From assembly GCA_025174535.1 (NCBI GenBank), contig JALBUN010000016.1:1-64000 (forward strand): a stretch of 64,000 bases of DNA. Reading direction: 5' to 3'. Source of the DNA: Cantharellus purpuraceus. Taxonomy: Eukaryota > Basidiomycota > Agaricomycetes > Cantharellales > Hydnaceae. The notes beneath the pieces were generated by a model. It worked only from the letters and a program-made list of their open reading frames with translations, made no database searches and was not told where the DNA came from. Every line of letters starts with the position of its first letter. Position 1 is the first letter of the stretch. Made by a program: the position numbers and the translations under genes. Positions 11,701 through 22,865 of this stretch are shown here, in pieces.

Positions 11701-14700
11701 GATCTCCCCTTCCCCATATGAATTTCAAGTGAGCATATAGAGCATGAAGATCGGCTTTGGTTCTCTACAGAGTGCATAAATTTGACGCGAAGGGTAAAAC
11801 AGCCAATGAGTTGAAACTTGCCGTATGAATCGACTGTGTCAAGCTAATGACAGTTTTTTCTGCAAGCCCCATCCGACCATTTTCGCGACATAGATGGGCG
11901 AATTTGATCCAGAGCGTAGGCTCTTCTTCAGGACGCATAACCAGAGTCCGAAGTTGCAGGATTCGGTGCCACACTTCGACGTCGGGTTGACAGCCCATTA
12001 GCCTATATTTACTGTCTTAAGATGGACTACACTATGCCAGCCCTGAGTAGCAGTTCACCTCTTTTTCCATGTTTGGCGTAATATTGCTTGGCGCTCAGGC
12101 TGCTTGGTGGATTGTTTGTAGGTAATGATTTCTTCAAGTTCCGATAGCAGTTGGGCCTGTACGATTGATCTCAAGTCTATGTCAACAGACAACAATCATT
12201 CCATTGATGGTTAAAGATGAACACATACTTGTAGGCACGCCCGGGATCTTCGTCCATGACACGAGTGAGAGCGGGATCTAAGAGGTCACGAGCTTCCATG
12301 ATCTGCCTTCGAGCTTTTGTGAACTGATTTCGGTGAACAAAAATGACTGCACGATAGAAATGACGGTCAGAGGATTCAGTCGGCATAATTCCACTGTACT
12401 TGTCCATCGAATCCCACTGCCGCATCGACCATGCAGCGGCTGCTGCAAAAGGTGCTATGATCCTGTGCTCGTCGTGCCCAACAGCTGACCAGTGTTCATT
12501 TGCCAGAGTATAGAGTTGGTCCCATTCGCAGAGAGCATGTAGACAACGCATGCGACCCACAGCGACGTCCAACGTAGGCTCCTGCTTCTCCGTTGTGTCG
12601 TACGCGTCAAGGGCTTCTTGCCATCTACCTACCCGTTCAAACCACTCGCCGCGCTTTGATATATCATACCGCTCTCGAGCCACTGACAGTATCCCCCAGG
12701 CAGCATCATGTTGCTGAAGTTTCGTATTGATCCTGATAAGGGCCTCCACAACCGATGGAGTAGACTCCTCGAAGAATTCCAGCTCTGTGTAATGCAATGA
12801 CTTTGCATACGCTTGGACTTGGAACGCACATGCTCCTAGTGCCCGATTTTCAATAGGAAGTCTCACACCCTCGCGTTCCATAAATTCAACAAGGTTCAAA
12901 AGGATATGGACCAAGTTAGACGGTATATTGACATGCATGATTGCGCGTTCAATTGAACGGACCAAATCGTCCTATAGAATCAGATAGGTGGGGATGGTTT
13001 CGTGGATATAGATAAACGCACCTGATACTGGTGATATAACTCGCCCCAACATGAAATGAACGCAGCGTGGAAGAGTTCCCCGGCAATCTGCGGATAGACA
13101 TCTAACACATTCATGCAAGAACGTATGGCAATCGACGACGACTCCTTCATGAATTGTGTAGAGATTCTCTGAAACCAGTCTTGCCAGTCTTCCTTGGTAG
13201 CGACCTGAGAGATGTCCCAGGCTTGCTTAAGATGTTGCTGGTTCGGTATTAACTTTGCCATTTCGGGGATACCAAAGATGTCAGTATTCCTGTAGTCCGC
13301 TCTACGTGAGGATAGGACCGTCAATCATGTTACCGAATGCTTTCTGGCTTGGACACATACGTTTCATGGTTTAAACGTGGCTGCTGGACATGCTCTCCAT
13401 TGAGGAGGGCGCCGATGAGCTTCTCGTATTGGTCATGGGAGATCTGATATCTTAGAATACACTGGCAATGACACATAGAGCACCAATCGTTTACCCAATA
13501 AATGGAGCATACCTTATTGACTGAGGGGATAAAAGGTATGAAATCTACTCCGAGCTGGGAGCCGAGCGCGCACAAGGTGTCCATCACAACCATGCGAAGC
13601 TCGCTGCTTTGATATAACACGCGGAGGAGCGGGTGGATTATGCGTGAAGCATGACTCGAAATATTCAGCTGCTGTGAGAATTTTTCGATCGTCCCAATTG
13701 CCGTCTTCCGCAGAAGAATGGAAGCATCCGGACGCTCGAACGATTTGATAATCACCGGAATAATCAGATGGACATACTCTTCCATGTTAGAACCGAAAGC
13801 CATGAACGCTTGGAAGACTTTGATCCGGGTCGGTGTGCGCGAATCTGTAGGTTCGCCCTCAAACACCTGGAGGAGCCGTGGCAGGATGTATGGCAAGAAG
13901 GGTCGGAATTCGGCGTCCAGGGCGTTTGCCAATGCTTCAACAAGAGATACGATGGAGATTTGAAGAGAGACAGTGTCCCAAAGTTCTCTCAGCAATTCCA
14001 TAAGCTGGGGGACATACTCTCGAATGTGCTGCTTGAGGATGCCTGGGAGGGTAGCAATCTGCTGAAGGTGATACTCCTGAAGACGGGCATTGGAGTTTCG
14101 CGTGACCGAGACAAACACGGGTATAATCTGCATTAATTGCTGTCACTGTCAGGGCTTTGTAGGGTACTGGGCTGATATCTCACTTGAGGCAGACTGCACA
14201 GACATTTGAAGCCTTGTGACTTGAAAATCGACATGACGCAGTCAACTATGAGATGATGTTTATTACTGAGGGACTGGATTTTCAGTAATTTCAATAGGCA
14301 ATCGATGGCTGTAGTCTGGTAGTAATCGTCCATTGCAGATGATGCCATCACACGACTGACAGGGCCAGCGCTCGTCTGTCGGCCAGTGGTTGGAGGATCG
14401 TGCGTGCCGTCCTCGCTCAATTGTACCTTCACAGTTGTCAGGTCACACTATATCCAGCATACGCTCTGACATACCTTGCGGCGGTAAGGATCGATTGCGC
14501 CCAGAATCCCTAAGACTCTGATAATCTGCCGGCGCATGTTGGTAGTTGGCTCTGATACCAAGACACGACCCAAGAGTGGCCTCAACTGCGGGTGTTCAAC
14601 GAGCGGTGTGATGACATAGCCCGTGTTGGTGCATAGTTGACCAAGGGTTGAGAGGGCAGCCTCTTGTTTTGAAAGGGCAGCTTCATTACCAAGATTTGCA

Positions 14701-17396
14701 ATAATAACTGACATGATTTGCGGAATGTGCGGTACAAAGGCTTCACCGACGGACGATAGCTCGCCTAGACAGAGTAGTGTCTGGCCGGCCACCACTGGGT
14801 TCACATCCGTTATTTTCGGTAGCAAGACCTTTAGCATGGGGAGTGAATATGGTTTGATGAGGCGATGTGTCGCGCTTGTCAAGAGAGTGATAAGACGTGA
14901 TGCATCTTCGCGACAATGACTAGAAATGTGAAGCATCAACTCAGATACAAATATCGGCGCGGCAGCAGTACGAACGCGAGAGTGGAATACTCTAGCTCTG
15001 ATAGGAATTGGATCAAGGCTTTACGCAGGCACGGGATGACAGATGCGGGGTTACACTTGGCCATATGACCGATCAACGCAATGGCAAGCACGCGATTTGA
15101 AAAGACCTCGTCATTCAATGCGATGAATACAGTTCGGATATGTTCTGGTCGAACCAAGTATCTCTCAACGTGGCCGTCCAGCGATGAGAGTATGATCTGT
15201 CGGACGGTAGGATCTATGGGCCGCATTTGAGGCCCCTACATGGCCACAGTGTATTCGCATACGCACCTGGACTTGCAACACCAACCGTGAGAAGTTTATC
15301 TAGTGCATCGCCGACGATATCCGCTCCCTGGTCACTAGCTAGACAGCCAGTTGAATCATGTACAAAGAGTCGACAGGAGGCCAGGGCAGCTGCTTGGCGC
15401 ACATCGGCATTGTCGTCGTCAAGATAAGGCAGCGCTGCTTCCTGAGCAAATTCCGCGAGAATGTGACCTGTGGCATGGCATGAGACAGGGTACATGTAGT
15501 CAAACGAATAGCCGACCGCTAAAGTCGAACGTCCCAAGAGTCGTGAGTGCTAGACTGAGCATGTCGGGTTTCGGGCTGACACTTGACGCCTGCGTGACAT
15601 ATTAATGTAGGCAACAAATGGCAAAAAGGCGGTGATATCTACATCTTTCGCTGCATCTGTACGCCCTGCTCCGGAGGATACCTTACATGCCGCGTAAGGC
15701 TGGCCAGTAAGAATTACGGACAGTAGATCAAGCAGACGTTCTGTACACAAGGGCTGTCAATGGTGCCGCACGTCCAGTGAACCAGATGCACCTTGAATGG
15801 TCGTAAGCAGGGGAGGAATGTGTCCAGCGATGGACAGGAGTGCTGACCGCAGTGGCTCACTCAGGCCACATGCGAAAATCAGGTCAAGTTGGTCGTGTAG
15901 CAGCTTGGTGAGATTAGGCCCAACCGATGCAGCAAGCATTTCCAAGCATTGTAGGATAGGCGCCTCTGATGGCGCACCTTTTCTCCTAGTATCAGAGTAC
16001 ACAATGTGTCCCGAGTAATCAGTGGCTGGGACATACCCTCGTGCTTGTAAGGCTTGTTTGATGCTGATCATAATTTGGTTCAGGAAAGGCTTCATATTGC
16101 TGCCGACGACACCAGCAACATGCCCGATAGCTATGTAAGCTGATGTAATATATGGGAATCTGCCCATCCACGAGGATAAAATACCAAACATACCTATGGT
16201 GCGGTCGATTGGCTTCTCAATTTGTTCGAGAAGATGGGCCATCGCTTTGTGCAGAAAACGGTCTGAGAAGATTTGTTGGTCATAGTGGGCAAAGGTGGGG
16301 GTGAGTGCGATCACGGCCCGTCGGATAAGAGCGTCCCTGTGGGCTTTGTAATGGAAGATGGCTTCCACGGTTTCTTGAAACGAGTCCCGCATCGCCTAAA
16401 GTGCACCAGGTTGTGAGGGAAAGGCACAAACTGCAGATGGAATTAACCGACCATGCCGGCGTGCAGGAGGAGCTCTCGATATGAGAGGAGAGATCCATGT
16501 ATGATTTCTACTTGGCTGGTCTTGAGGCCTTGCAAGGTTTGTTCAATGAGTTTCGTGAGGAACGGGAGTTCGGAAGTGTGGGTCTGTGACAGTTCTGGCA
16601 TGTGAAGCAGCTCTGAGAGAAGCTCTGCAGCTCCTTCCCTGATATGAACCTACAAAAGTTGAGACGCGGTATGATGATGTAGGCGACGAGACGTACTCTG
16701 GAATCCCTGAGGGGAAGAATAATCTTGTCGAATATGAGGGTGATGTGTGGGTTCAGGTACATGGGACTATTGTGGGCCAGCTCTTTCAAAATCAGAACAC
16801 CGGCGTAACGGTGTTGCTCAGTCTTGTCCGTGAAAGACAACAACTCGATGGCGTTTGGAATTTCATGGTCAACGACTCGGTCGTCTAGCATTTTCCCCCC
16901 AATTCTGACTATTTTTCCAAAAGACTTTGATGCTGCAACCATCACCTCTGGATCAGTAGTAGGGAGGAGCGGGGACAGATAATTGTAAAATCGAAAGAGG
17001 TTGCGGCTGTTTTCGATGGTCTGTTCCTGAAATACCTCCATGAGATGGTCTTAATTCGGAGTTAATAACAGGAAACATGAAAGGAGGGTAGACGGTCACC
17101 TATCGCCAGGATACCTCCCAATCTGTCCGTATTGTGATTACTGTGAATGAGGTCAAAGAGTCTCCTATTAATGTGGCCATCCCACAGCTTCTCAGAAGAA
17201 TCGGATTTCATGTCTGAAATAACGGCCGTGACCTGGATGTTGTCAATATTTTCAGAATAGCATCGTGGGTGAACCATGATCCTACATAACGTCTGAGATC
17301 TCGGGCCCCTGCCTCACGGACATCTGGGTTCTTACTCTTGAGAGTCTCAAAGTATTGGTTGAGGATCTCGTTCTGGCTAGCAGAGCCAGACGACAT
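8714..17396 (-). CDS. TOR: Target of rapamycin (TOR) phosphatidylinositol-kinase-related Ser/Thr kinase
   Basis: This is the catalytic subunit of TORC1/TORC2, which couples nutrients to growth. The start [20 protein letters not shown] lies at 17,396. HEAT repeats run from there to about 13,330, then the FAT domain to about 10,800. The FRB domain (about 10,400-10,740) has [18 protein letters not shown] and [16 protein letters not shown]. The kinase domain (about 9,170-10,330) has [14 protein letters not shown], the catalytic loop [10 protein letters not shown] and the metal-binding HVDFGDCFE, then [18 protein letters not shown]. The FATC domain is split over small exons: [17 protein letters not shown] (about 8,940-9,000), [19 protein letters not shown] (about 8,800-8,880) and a final 16-bp exon (8,714-8,729), which completes the end GWCPLW. 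Many introns of about 50-60 bp interrupt it. Every catalytic signature is present and I see no break, so the gene is complete. Confidence 0.96.
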
Positions 17397-18026
17397 CGCG
17401 ATCGGTGCCGGGACGGTGCTTTGAACTTGTCTGGAGAAATAAGCGGATGCTACATTACGTAAGCTGACACAGTACCATCAGTGTTTGGTAAGCGCACCGG
17501 TATTCCATATCTCCGGCTCGCATACTACATCCCACCCATCAGAACAAGGGCAAAGATGATGATGCCTATGGCTGCCTTGGGGATAGGAAGACTGTGGTTT
17601 TTTTGGCGCGGGGATGGCGTGGACCCCGCATGCCCAGAGTTTTCCAAGCGGTGTTATCTCCCGTTTAAGATTAACGGATCAACCACCGCATTCCTGGTTC
17701 GACACCGCCAAGAGCGGTCTTGTTAATGCAGAACACTATAAGTAGCCGCAATAAAGCGGTGCGGTTCCTGGGGTTCTGGTGACACAATTGAGGGCACTCG
17801 GACAACAAGTGTTACACCACTCTTACGTGATCAGACCGGAACCGGTTAGTAGACTTTTCAAGGTTCAGATTTCAGACTTGGGCATTTGGAGACTATCGTG
17901 AGCGTTACATAGTTCATAAGGGAGTCCTAAGCAACTGCCATTCTAAGTATGGTGGACCCTTAATGCGTAATTCACACAGCAGAGCATAGATAACGAACAA
18001 GCACATTCGTTGGGCGCCACAATGTA
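17397..18026. other. Intergenic region upstream of TOR
   Basis: About 630 bp between the TOR start and the 3' end of the dehydrogenase gene. It should contain the TOR promoter. I see no clear TATA box and no gene. Confidence 0.45.
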
Positions 18027-18993
18027 TCACACACGATAGGTCTTGAGTTTATCTGCATCCCACGAGATAAACTCGCCACTGAGGTCATGCGTCGCACTCA
18101 CGGCGAGTGCAGCAATGACGTGCCCAGAGTCGACGGGCTTGAGTAGCTTGCCCTGGCGGTACGTATCCACGAAGCGTGCGAGATCGCCCTCCACCATGTG
18201 CTGCGCGCCCTCTGCGCGGAGTGTTGCCTGCATCTGGAAAGCAAAGTAAGCCACCTGTATAGCTAGGACACGCGTGAATGGGCTACATTTGTATCTACCA
18301 TGCCTGGGCGGAGCGCGACGCAAGTGATGTCTGGTTCTTCGCTTGCCAACGTTCTGCAGGAAGATACGTTATGCAACGTGGCGACAGTACATGTTGCGCG
18401 CATACCGGCAGAGGCTGTTCATGGCAGCTTTACTCGCATTATAGGCTGCCCAGGCCGCTGTGTTTCCCACCGCCGAACCCGAGCTCACAAAGACAATGTT
18501 GCCCTTGCTAGCGCGCAGCTGTGGGAGGGAGGCGCGGATGGTGTGGATAAGCGAGAAGACGTTGACGTCGAAAAGATGCTTCCACGCGTCTACCGTTGTG
18601 CTGGGCGAGTCAATGCGTCCGAGATGCATGGCGGCGGCGTTGAGGACCAGGCCATCAATGCGGCTACACGTTGCCAGGGCAGAGGCGGTGGCTGCTTCAT
18701 CGGTTCTACGCCTCAGGACTCAGAGGGTGGCTATAGATGCCGTTGAGCAGATACGTACATGTCGCATTGAACGATCTGCAAGTCATCGGGATGCTTTTGA
18801 GCGAGCTGGTCGAGTTCTGGCGTCCTGGAGCGTGAGAGCGAGAGCACTTTGGAGTTGAACTTGCTCAGGAGTAGCTCTGCGACAGCAAGACCAATTCCCC
18901 TAAAGTGCCTATTTAGACGTGTCTTTTAGTGTAGACGAGTGTTTGTGCTTGCCTTGATGCGCCAGTGACTACGACTACAGGGCGAGCAGCCAT
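18027..18993 (-). CDS. Short-chain dehydrogenase/reductase
   Basis: This is a classical Rossmann-fold NAD(P)-dependent oxidoreductase. The start MAARPVVVVTGASR leads across an intron to GIGLAVAELLLSKF, rebuilding the TGxxxGxG cofactor motif. Later exons give NVFSLIHTIRASLPQLRASK, then GNIVFVSSGSAVGN with the catalytic serine, and AAYNASKAAMNSLCRY with the YxxxK pair. The C-terminal exon ends in SGEFISWDADKLKTYRV. The size, about 250 residues, is normal for the family. The mix resembles sepiapterin reductase and YIR035C-type fungal SDRs, but the substrate is not certain. The gene is divergent from the nucleoporin gene, with only 243 bp between the two start codons. Confidence 0.88.
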
Positions 18994-19236
18994 CTTGTTG
19001 TGACAAAGATGAAGCGTAAGCTGGCGCACTCTGCCTTCCTTTTGCGGAAACTGACTGAGAGGGGTGGCGTGGCTGTTGCAGAGCCAGCACCCTGATCTTT
19101 TCACTGGTTCATGGTAGGTTAGGTTGTGCCACAATCTTGAGGTACATGGTCCTCACAGGGTCGTATGCTTATTAGTGGACTATATAAATTTGGTTCCGTA
19201 TCGGAGCTTGAAATTTCACTCGCTGTTCTTGCTACC
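18994..19236. promoter_or_regulatory. Divergent promoter region shared by the SDR and nucleoporin genes
   Basis: The 243 bp between the two start codons must hold both promoters. On the + strand a TATATAAATT element at 19,181-19,190 lies about 50 bp before the nucleoporin ATG. I see no equally clear box for the SDR side. Confidence 0.65.
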
Positions 19237-22200
19237 ATGTCGATGTTTGGGACAGGCTTTGGACAGAACAACCAGCAGCAACAGCAGCAGCCGAATGCAT
19301 TTGGCCAGCCCAGCACATTTGGCTCATCAGGAAAGTCAGTTTCATCCTGTGGTCGAGTCACGCTCACCGTTTATCTGCAGGCTTTGGCGCGTTTGGCCAA
19401 AATGCCCAGCAGCAACAGCAGCAGCAGCAGCCCCAGCAGCCGCAGGTCAACCCCATGTTCGGCAACCTAGCCAGCAGCACGTCTAACGCCGGCGGTGGCT
19501 TTGGTGCGTCTCGATCCGTCCAACCTGCGTCATCCACCGCCTTATCTATCCCCTCCACCGTCCCAGGCGCATTCGGTGGTGCATCCACTTCCACCAGTGC
19601 GTTTGGCCAGCCAAAACCTGCGTTTGGAAGCTCAGGTGGCTCTGGCGCCTTCGGTGGCGGCCAGCCCTCTGCGTTCGGAAATACGGGCGGTGCAGGAGGC
19701 TTTGCAAACGCGCCCCCCCATAGCGCGTTTGCAAGTTCGGGGTCTGGCGGCGGCGTCTTTGGACAGCCAGCGGCCCAGCAGCAGCAGAACGCATTTGGAG
19801 CGAGCAACAGTCTCTTTGGCAAGTCGCAGCCTACGGGCTTTGGCGGTGAGTGGGCTTGTCGTATGCGTGTTTCTATCTGCATCCTCAATCATCCCCACCA
19901 GCGAATGCGCTTGCCACATCCACGGGGTTGACGACCGGGTCGTCCAACCCCCCCTACCAGGAGGTCCAAGAGCGGGACCCCACCGCCGTGGTCTCAACCA
20001 CGCTGCATTATCAAGCCATCTCTTGCATGGCCGCGTATCGCAACGTATCTTTTGAGGTGCGCATCCGGCTTTCCCTACCCACCGGCAACTCACGGTATCT
20101 CTTTCCCTAGGAACTACGTGTCGCAGACTATCAACAGGGTCGCAAGGCCGCCAACACCTTTGGTGGTAATCCCGCACCAACTGCGTTTGGACAGCCTGCC
20201 CAACAGCAACAGCCGAGTGGGAGCATCTTCGGCCAGTCCTCCAGCACTGGCGCCTTTGGCCAGCCCACTCAACCTACCGCCAGCGGCTTTGGTGCGTTTG
20301 GACAACCTCAGCAGCAGCAGCAGCAACAGCCCCAGCAGAGCGCGTTTGGTGCGTTTGGACAGCCTCAGCAGCAGCAGCAGCAGCCTACGAGTGCGTTTGG
20401 CGCGTTCGGTCAACCAAACCAGCAGCAACAGCCAACGAGCGCATTCGGCGCGTTTGGTCAGCAGACTCAGCAGCAGCCACAGCCCGCCACCGGCTTTGGC
20501 GCGTTTGGCCAACAGAACCAGCAAAATAAAGGTTTCGGCGCATTTGGTATGGTCTATAGTAACGTCATCGCAGTCTTGATTGAAGCGCCTTTCAGGTCAA
20601 CCTCAGGGCAATTCTCCATTTTCCGCGTTTGCATCCAATTCTACGAATGCTCCTGCTGCCGGAGCGTCCGCCTTTGGTCAGAACCAGCAAAACCAACAGA
20701 CCCAGTCTCCATTCGGTGCTTTTGGACAGCAGAATCAGGCGAATCAACAGCAAGGGGCCAATCCGCTACTGAAGCCCAGTGTTTTTGGAAACACAGGTGG
20801 GCTGTTTGGGAACACCGGACAGCAGCAGCCGCAACAGCAGCAGCAAGGTGGAGGATTGTTTGGGAATACGGGACAGCCGCAACAGCAGGGTGGTGGGTTA
20901 TTTAGTAATACGGCGTCGGGTACTGGGGGTACGTCCAACTCACGTAGGAATTAGCCTCTTTCTCATATCTTGCAGCCTTTGGTCAACCGCTCCAGCAACC
21001 TCAGCAGCCTAGCGCGTTTGGTCAGCCCGCCACTGGTGGAGGTGGCCTTTTCGGCAATACGAACCAGCAACAACAAAACCAACCCCAGCAGAACCAGCAG
21101 GCAGGAAGCGGCTTTGGTTCGTTGTTCACGAAACCTGCTGGCGGGGGCTTTGGTTCGACCAACACGACGCAGCAAAATCAACAGCAGAATCCGAATCCCT
21201 CAAATCCGCTTTTCGGCGGCAGCGGTGGCGGGTTATTCGGCAACACGAATACCCAACAACAACAACAGCAGCCGTCTACCACGAATCCGCTCTTTGGAGG
21301 AGGGAGTGGCGGAGGCCTCTTTGGTCAGAAACCACCCGCGCCTGTACCTGGCTTTGGAGCTCTCGGTAGTGGCGGACTCTTTGGTAACACCCAGCAACAA
21401 CAGCAACAGCAACAGCCCGCACAGGGTGGCTTATTTGGAAACGCCAACATGCAGCCTCAACAACAGCAGCAACAACCGTCCCTCTTTGGTGGCGGCTCGT
21501 TGTTCGGCGGCTCTACCCAGCAGCAGCAGCAGCCGAGTCTGACCGCGTCCATCGACCAGCCACTTCCGAGCACTGTACCGACGTCGTTACCACAACTTCC
21601 TTCCCTTGCAGCTAGCCTCGGTGGACCCAAGAAGAAGAGCAATGCCTTTGCCGACATTGCCTCTCGCTCCTCACCGCGTCTTGGCCTGGGTGTTGGCCTG
21701 AACTACACGCCCCCGGTGCCTGGCTCCAAGCTTCGTGGGTTTGGGACAAGCGTATCCACCTCCACCGTAACGAAGAATCCATTCTCTTTACCGCCACCGG
21801 GGTTTCCTGGCAAGGGCAGTGCACCATTCAGCGACGGCAAGAGTCTGCTTCCTTCCGATGCGTACTCGAACGGTTCAGGCGGCAGCCTCCAGCTCCTTGG
21901 TGGCGGACGGCAGAGTGTGAAGAAACTTGTGCTAGATAGGCGTGTGGACGAGGACGAATTGCACCGTTTGAGGAATGCACGGGCGGACAGTGCCAGCCCG
22001 GCACGAGCCCGGGAAGTCAGGTTCAATCCGGCATTGAGCGTCGCCGCCAGGGAGAAAGACAATGACCCCCGGCGCTCGGCGTCTCCCGCTACCGCGCCGA
22101 CTCGTGCGGTTCCACGTCCCGCGTCTAGAACGCATGATTCGACGAATGCGTTAACCGGGAAGACTACGACCACTAGTGCCGCCCAGTCCGCGCCGCTTGA

Positions 22201-22642
22201 CCCTCGAGAGGGCGAATATTGGTGTCTGCCGCCCGTTGTGGATCTGCAACGGCTGTCTTTCACGGAGCTTCAGTTGGTCAAGGATTTCACCGTCGGCCGC
22301 GTGGGCTACGGCACTATTCAGTTTCTCCAACCCGTCGACTTGACCTCTGTGCCTTCCATCGCGGATATTCCTGGTAAAATCGTGACCTTTGAACACGTCG
22401 AGTGCGTTTTGTACCCGGACGAACGGTTGAAGCCACCGCAGGGCGAGGGGCTCAATGTGCCGGCCCGCATCAAGCTGGATCGGTGCTGGGCGCTGGACAA
22501 GAGCACTCGCGAGCCTATTAAGGACCCGAACGACCCGAAACACCTTCAACGACTTCGGAAAATGCGGGACCAAGAGGGAGCAGAGTTTGTTGGGTTTGAT
22601 ATGGAAAACGGTGTTTGGGAATTTACTGTACAGGAATTCTAA
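19237..22642 (+). CDS. GLFG nucleoporin, Nup98/Nup100/Nup116 type
   Basis: This FG nucleoporin forms part of the selective barrier of the nuclear pore and binds mRNA export factors. The start MSMFGTGFGQNN is followed by long Gln-rich FG, FGAFGQ and GLFGNT repeats to about residue 650. A GLEBS-type Gle2/Rae1-binding motif sits in the repeats: HYQAISCMAAYRNVSFE joined by splicing to ELRVADYQQGRKAANTFGG (about 19,990-20,160). The C-terminal autoproteolytic-type domain runs from GEYWCLPPVVDLQRL (about 22,210) to the stop, with RVGYGTIQFLQPVDLT and the end GVWEFTVQEF. The protein ends where Nup98 precursors have the HF|S cleavage site, so there is no Nup96 part. About six exons; clear introns are 20,057-20,110 and 20,547-20,595. 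The splice between exons 1 and 2 is uncertain. Confidence 0.92.
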
Positions 22643-22865
22643 AGTGTGTGTCTGCCGTTTGAAATTGGGTCTGCATGCAATGTTCCAGTAGTTGCTTAGG
22701 ATAAATCGTTAAGATTGATCAATATATCATTCCAAGACTTTTAAAAAGTTCTGGGTATGCAATTACCGATAGCTCTAGCAAGTGATACAATACATGATGA
22801 GTAATGCGTGCAAACGGATGGGGGGACTACGAGTCCGCGGTGCTCAACTCCTCTTCCCTCTCTCT
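22643..22865. terminator. Convergent 3' region between nucleoporin and flippase genes
   Basis: Only 223 bp separate the two stop codons, so both 3' UTRs and polyadenylation signals must lie here or overlap. The stretch around 22,690-22,760 is AT-rich. Confidence 0.4.

Noticed and set aside
13718..14136. Plus-strand ORFs opposite TOR
   Set aside because: Shadow frames of HEAT-repeat coding sequence.
19495..20579. Long alternative-frame ORFs over the nucleoporin repeats
   Set aside because: They are shifted readings of Gln/Gly/Phe repeat codons; the GLFG frame explains the region.
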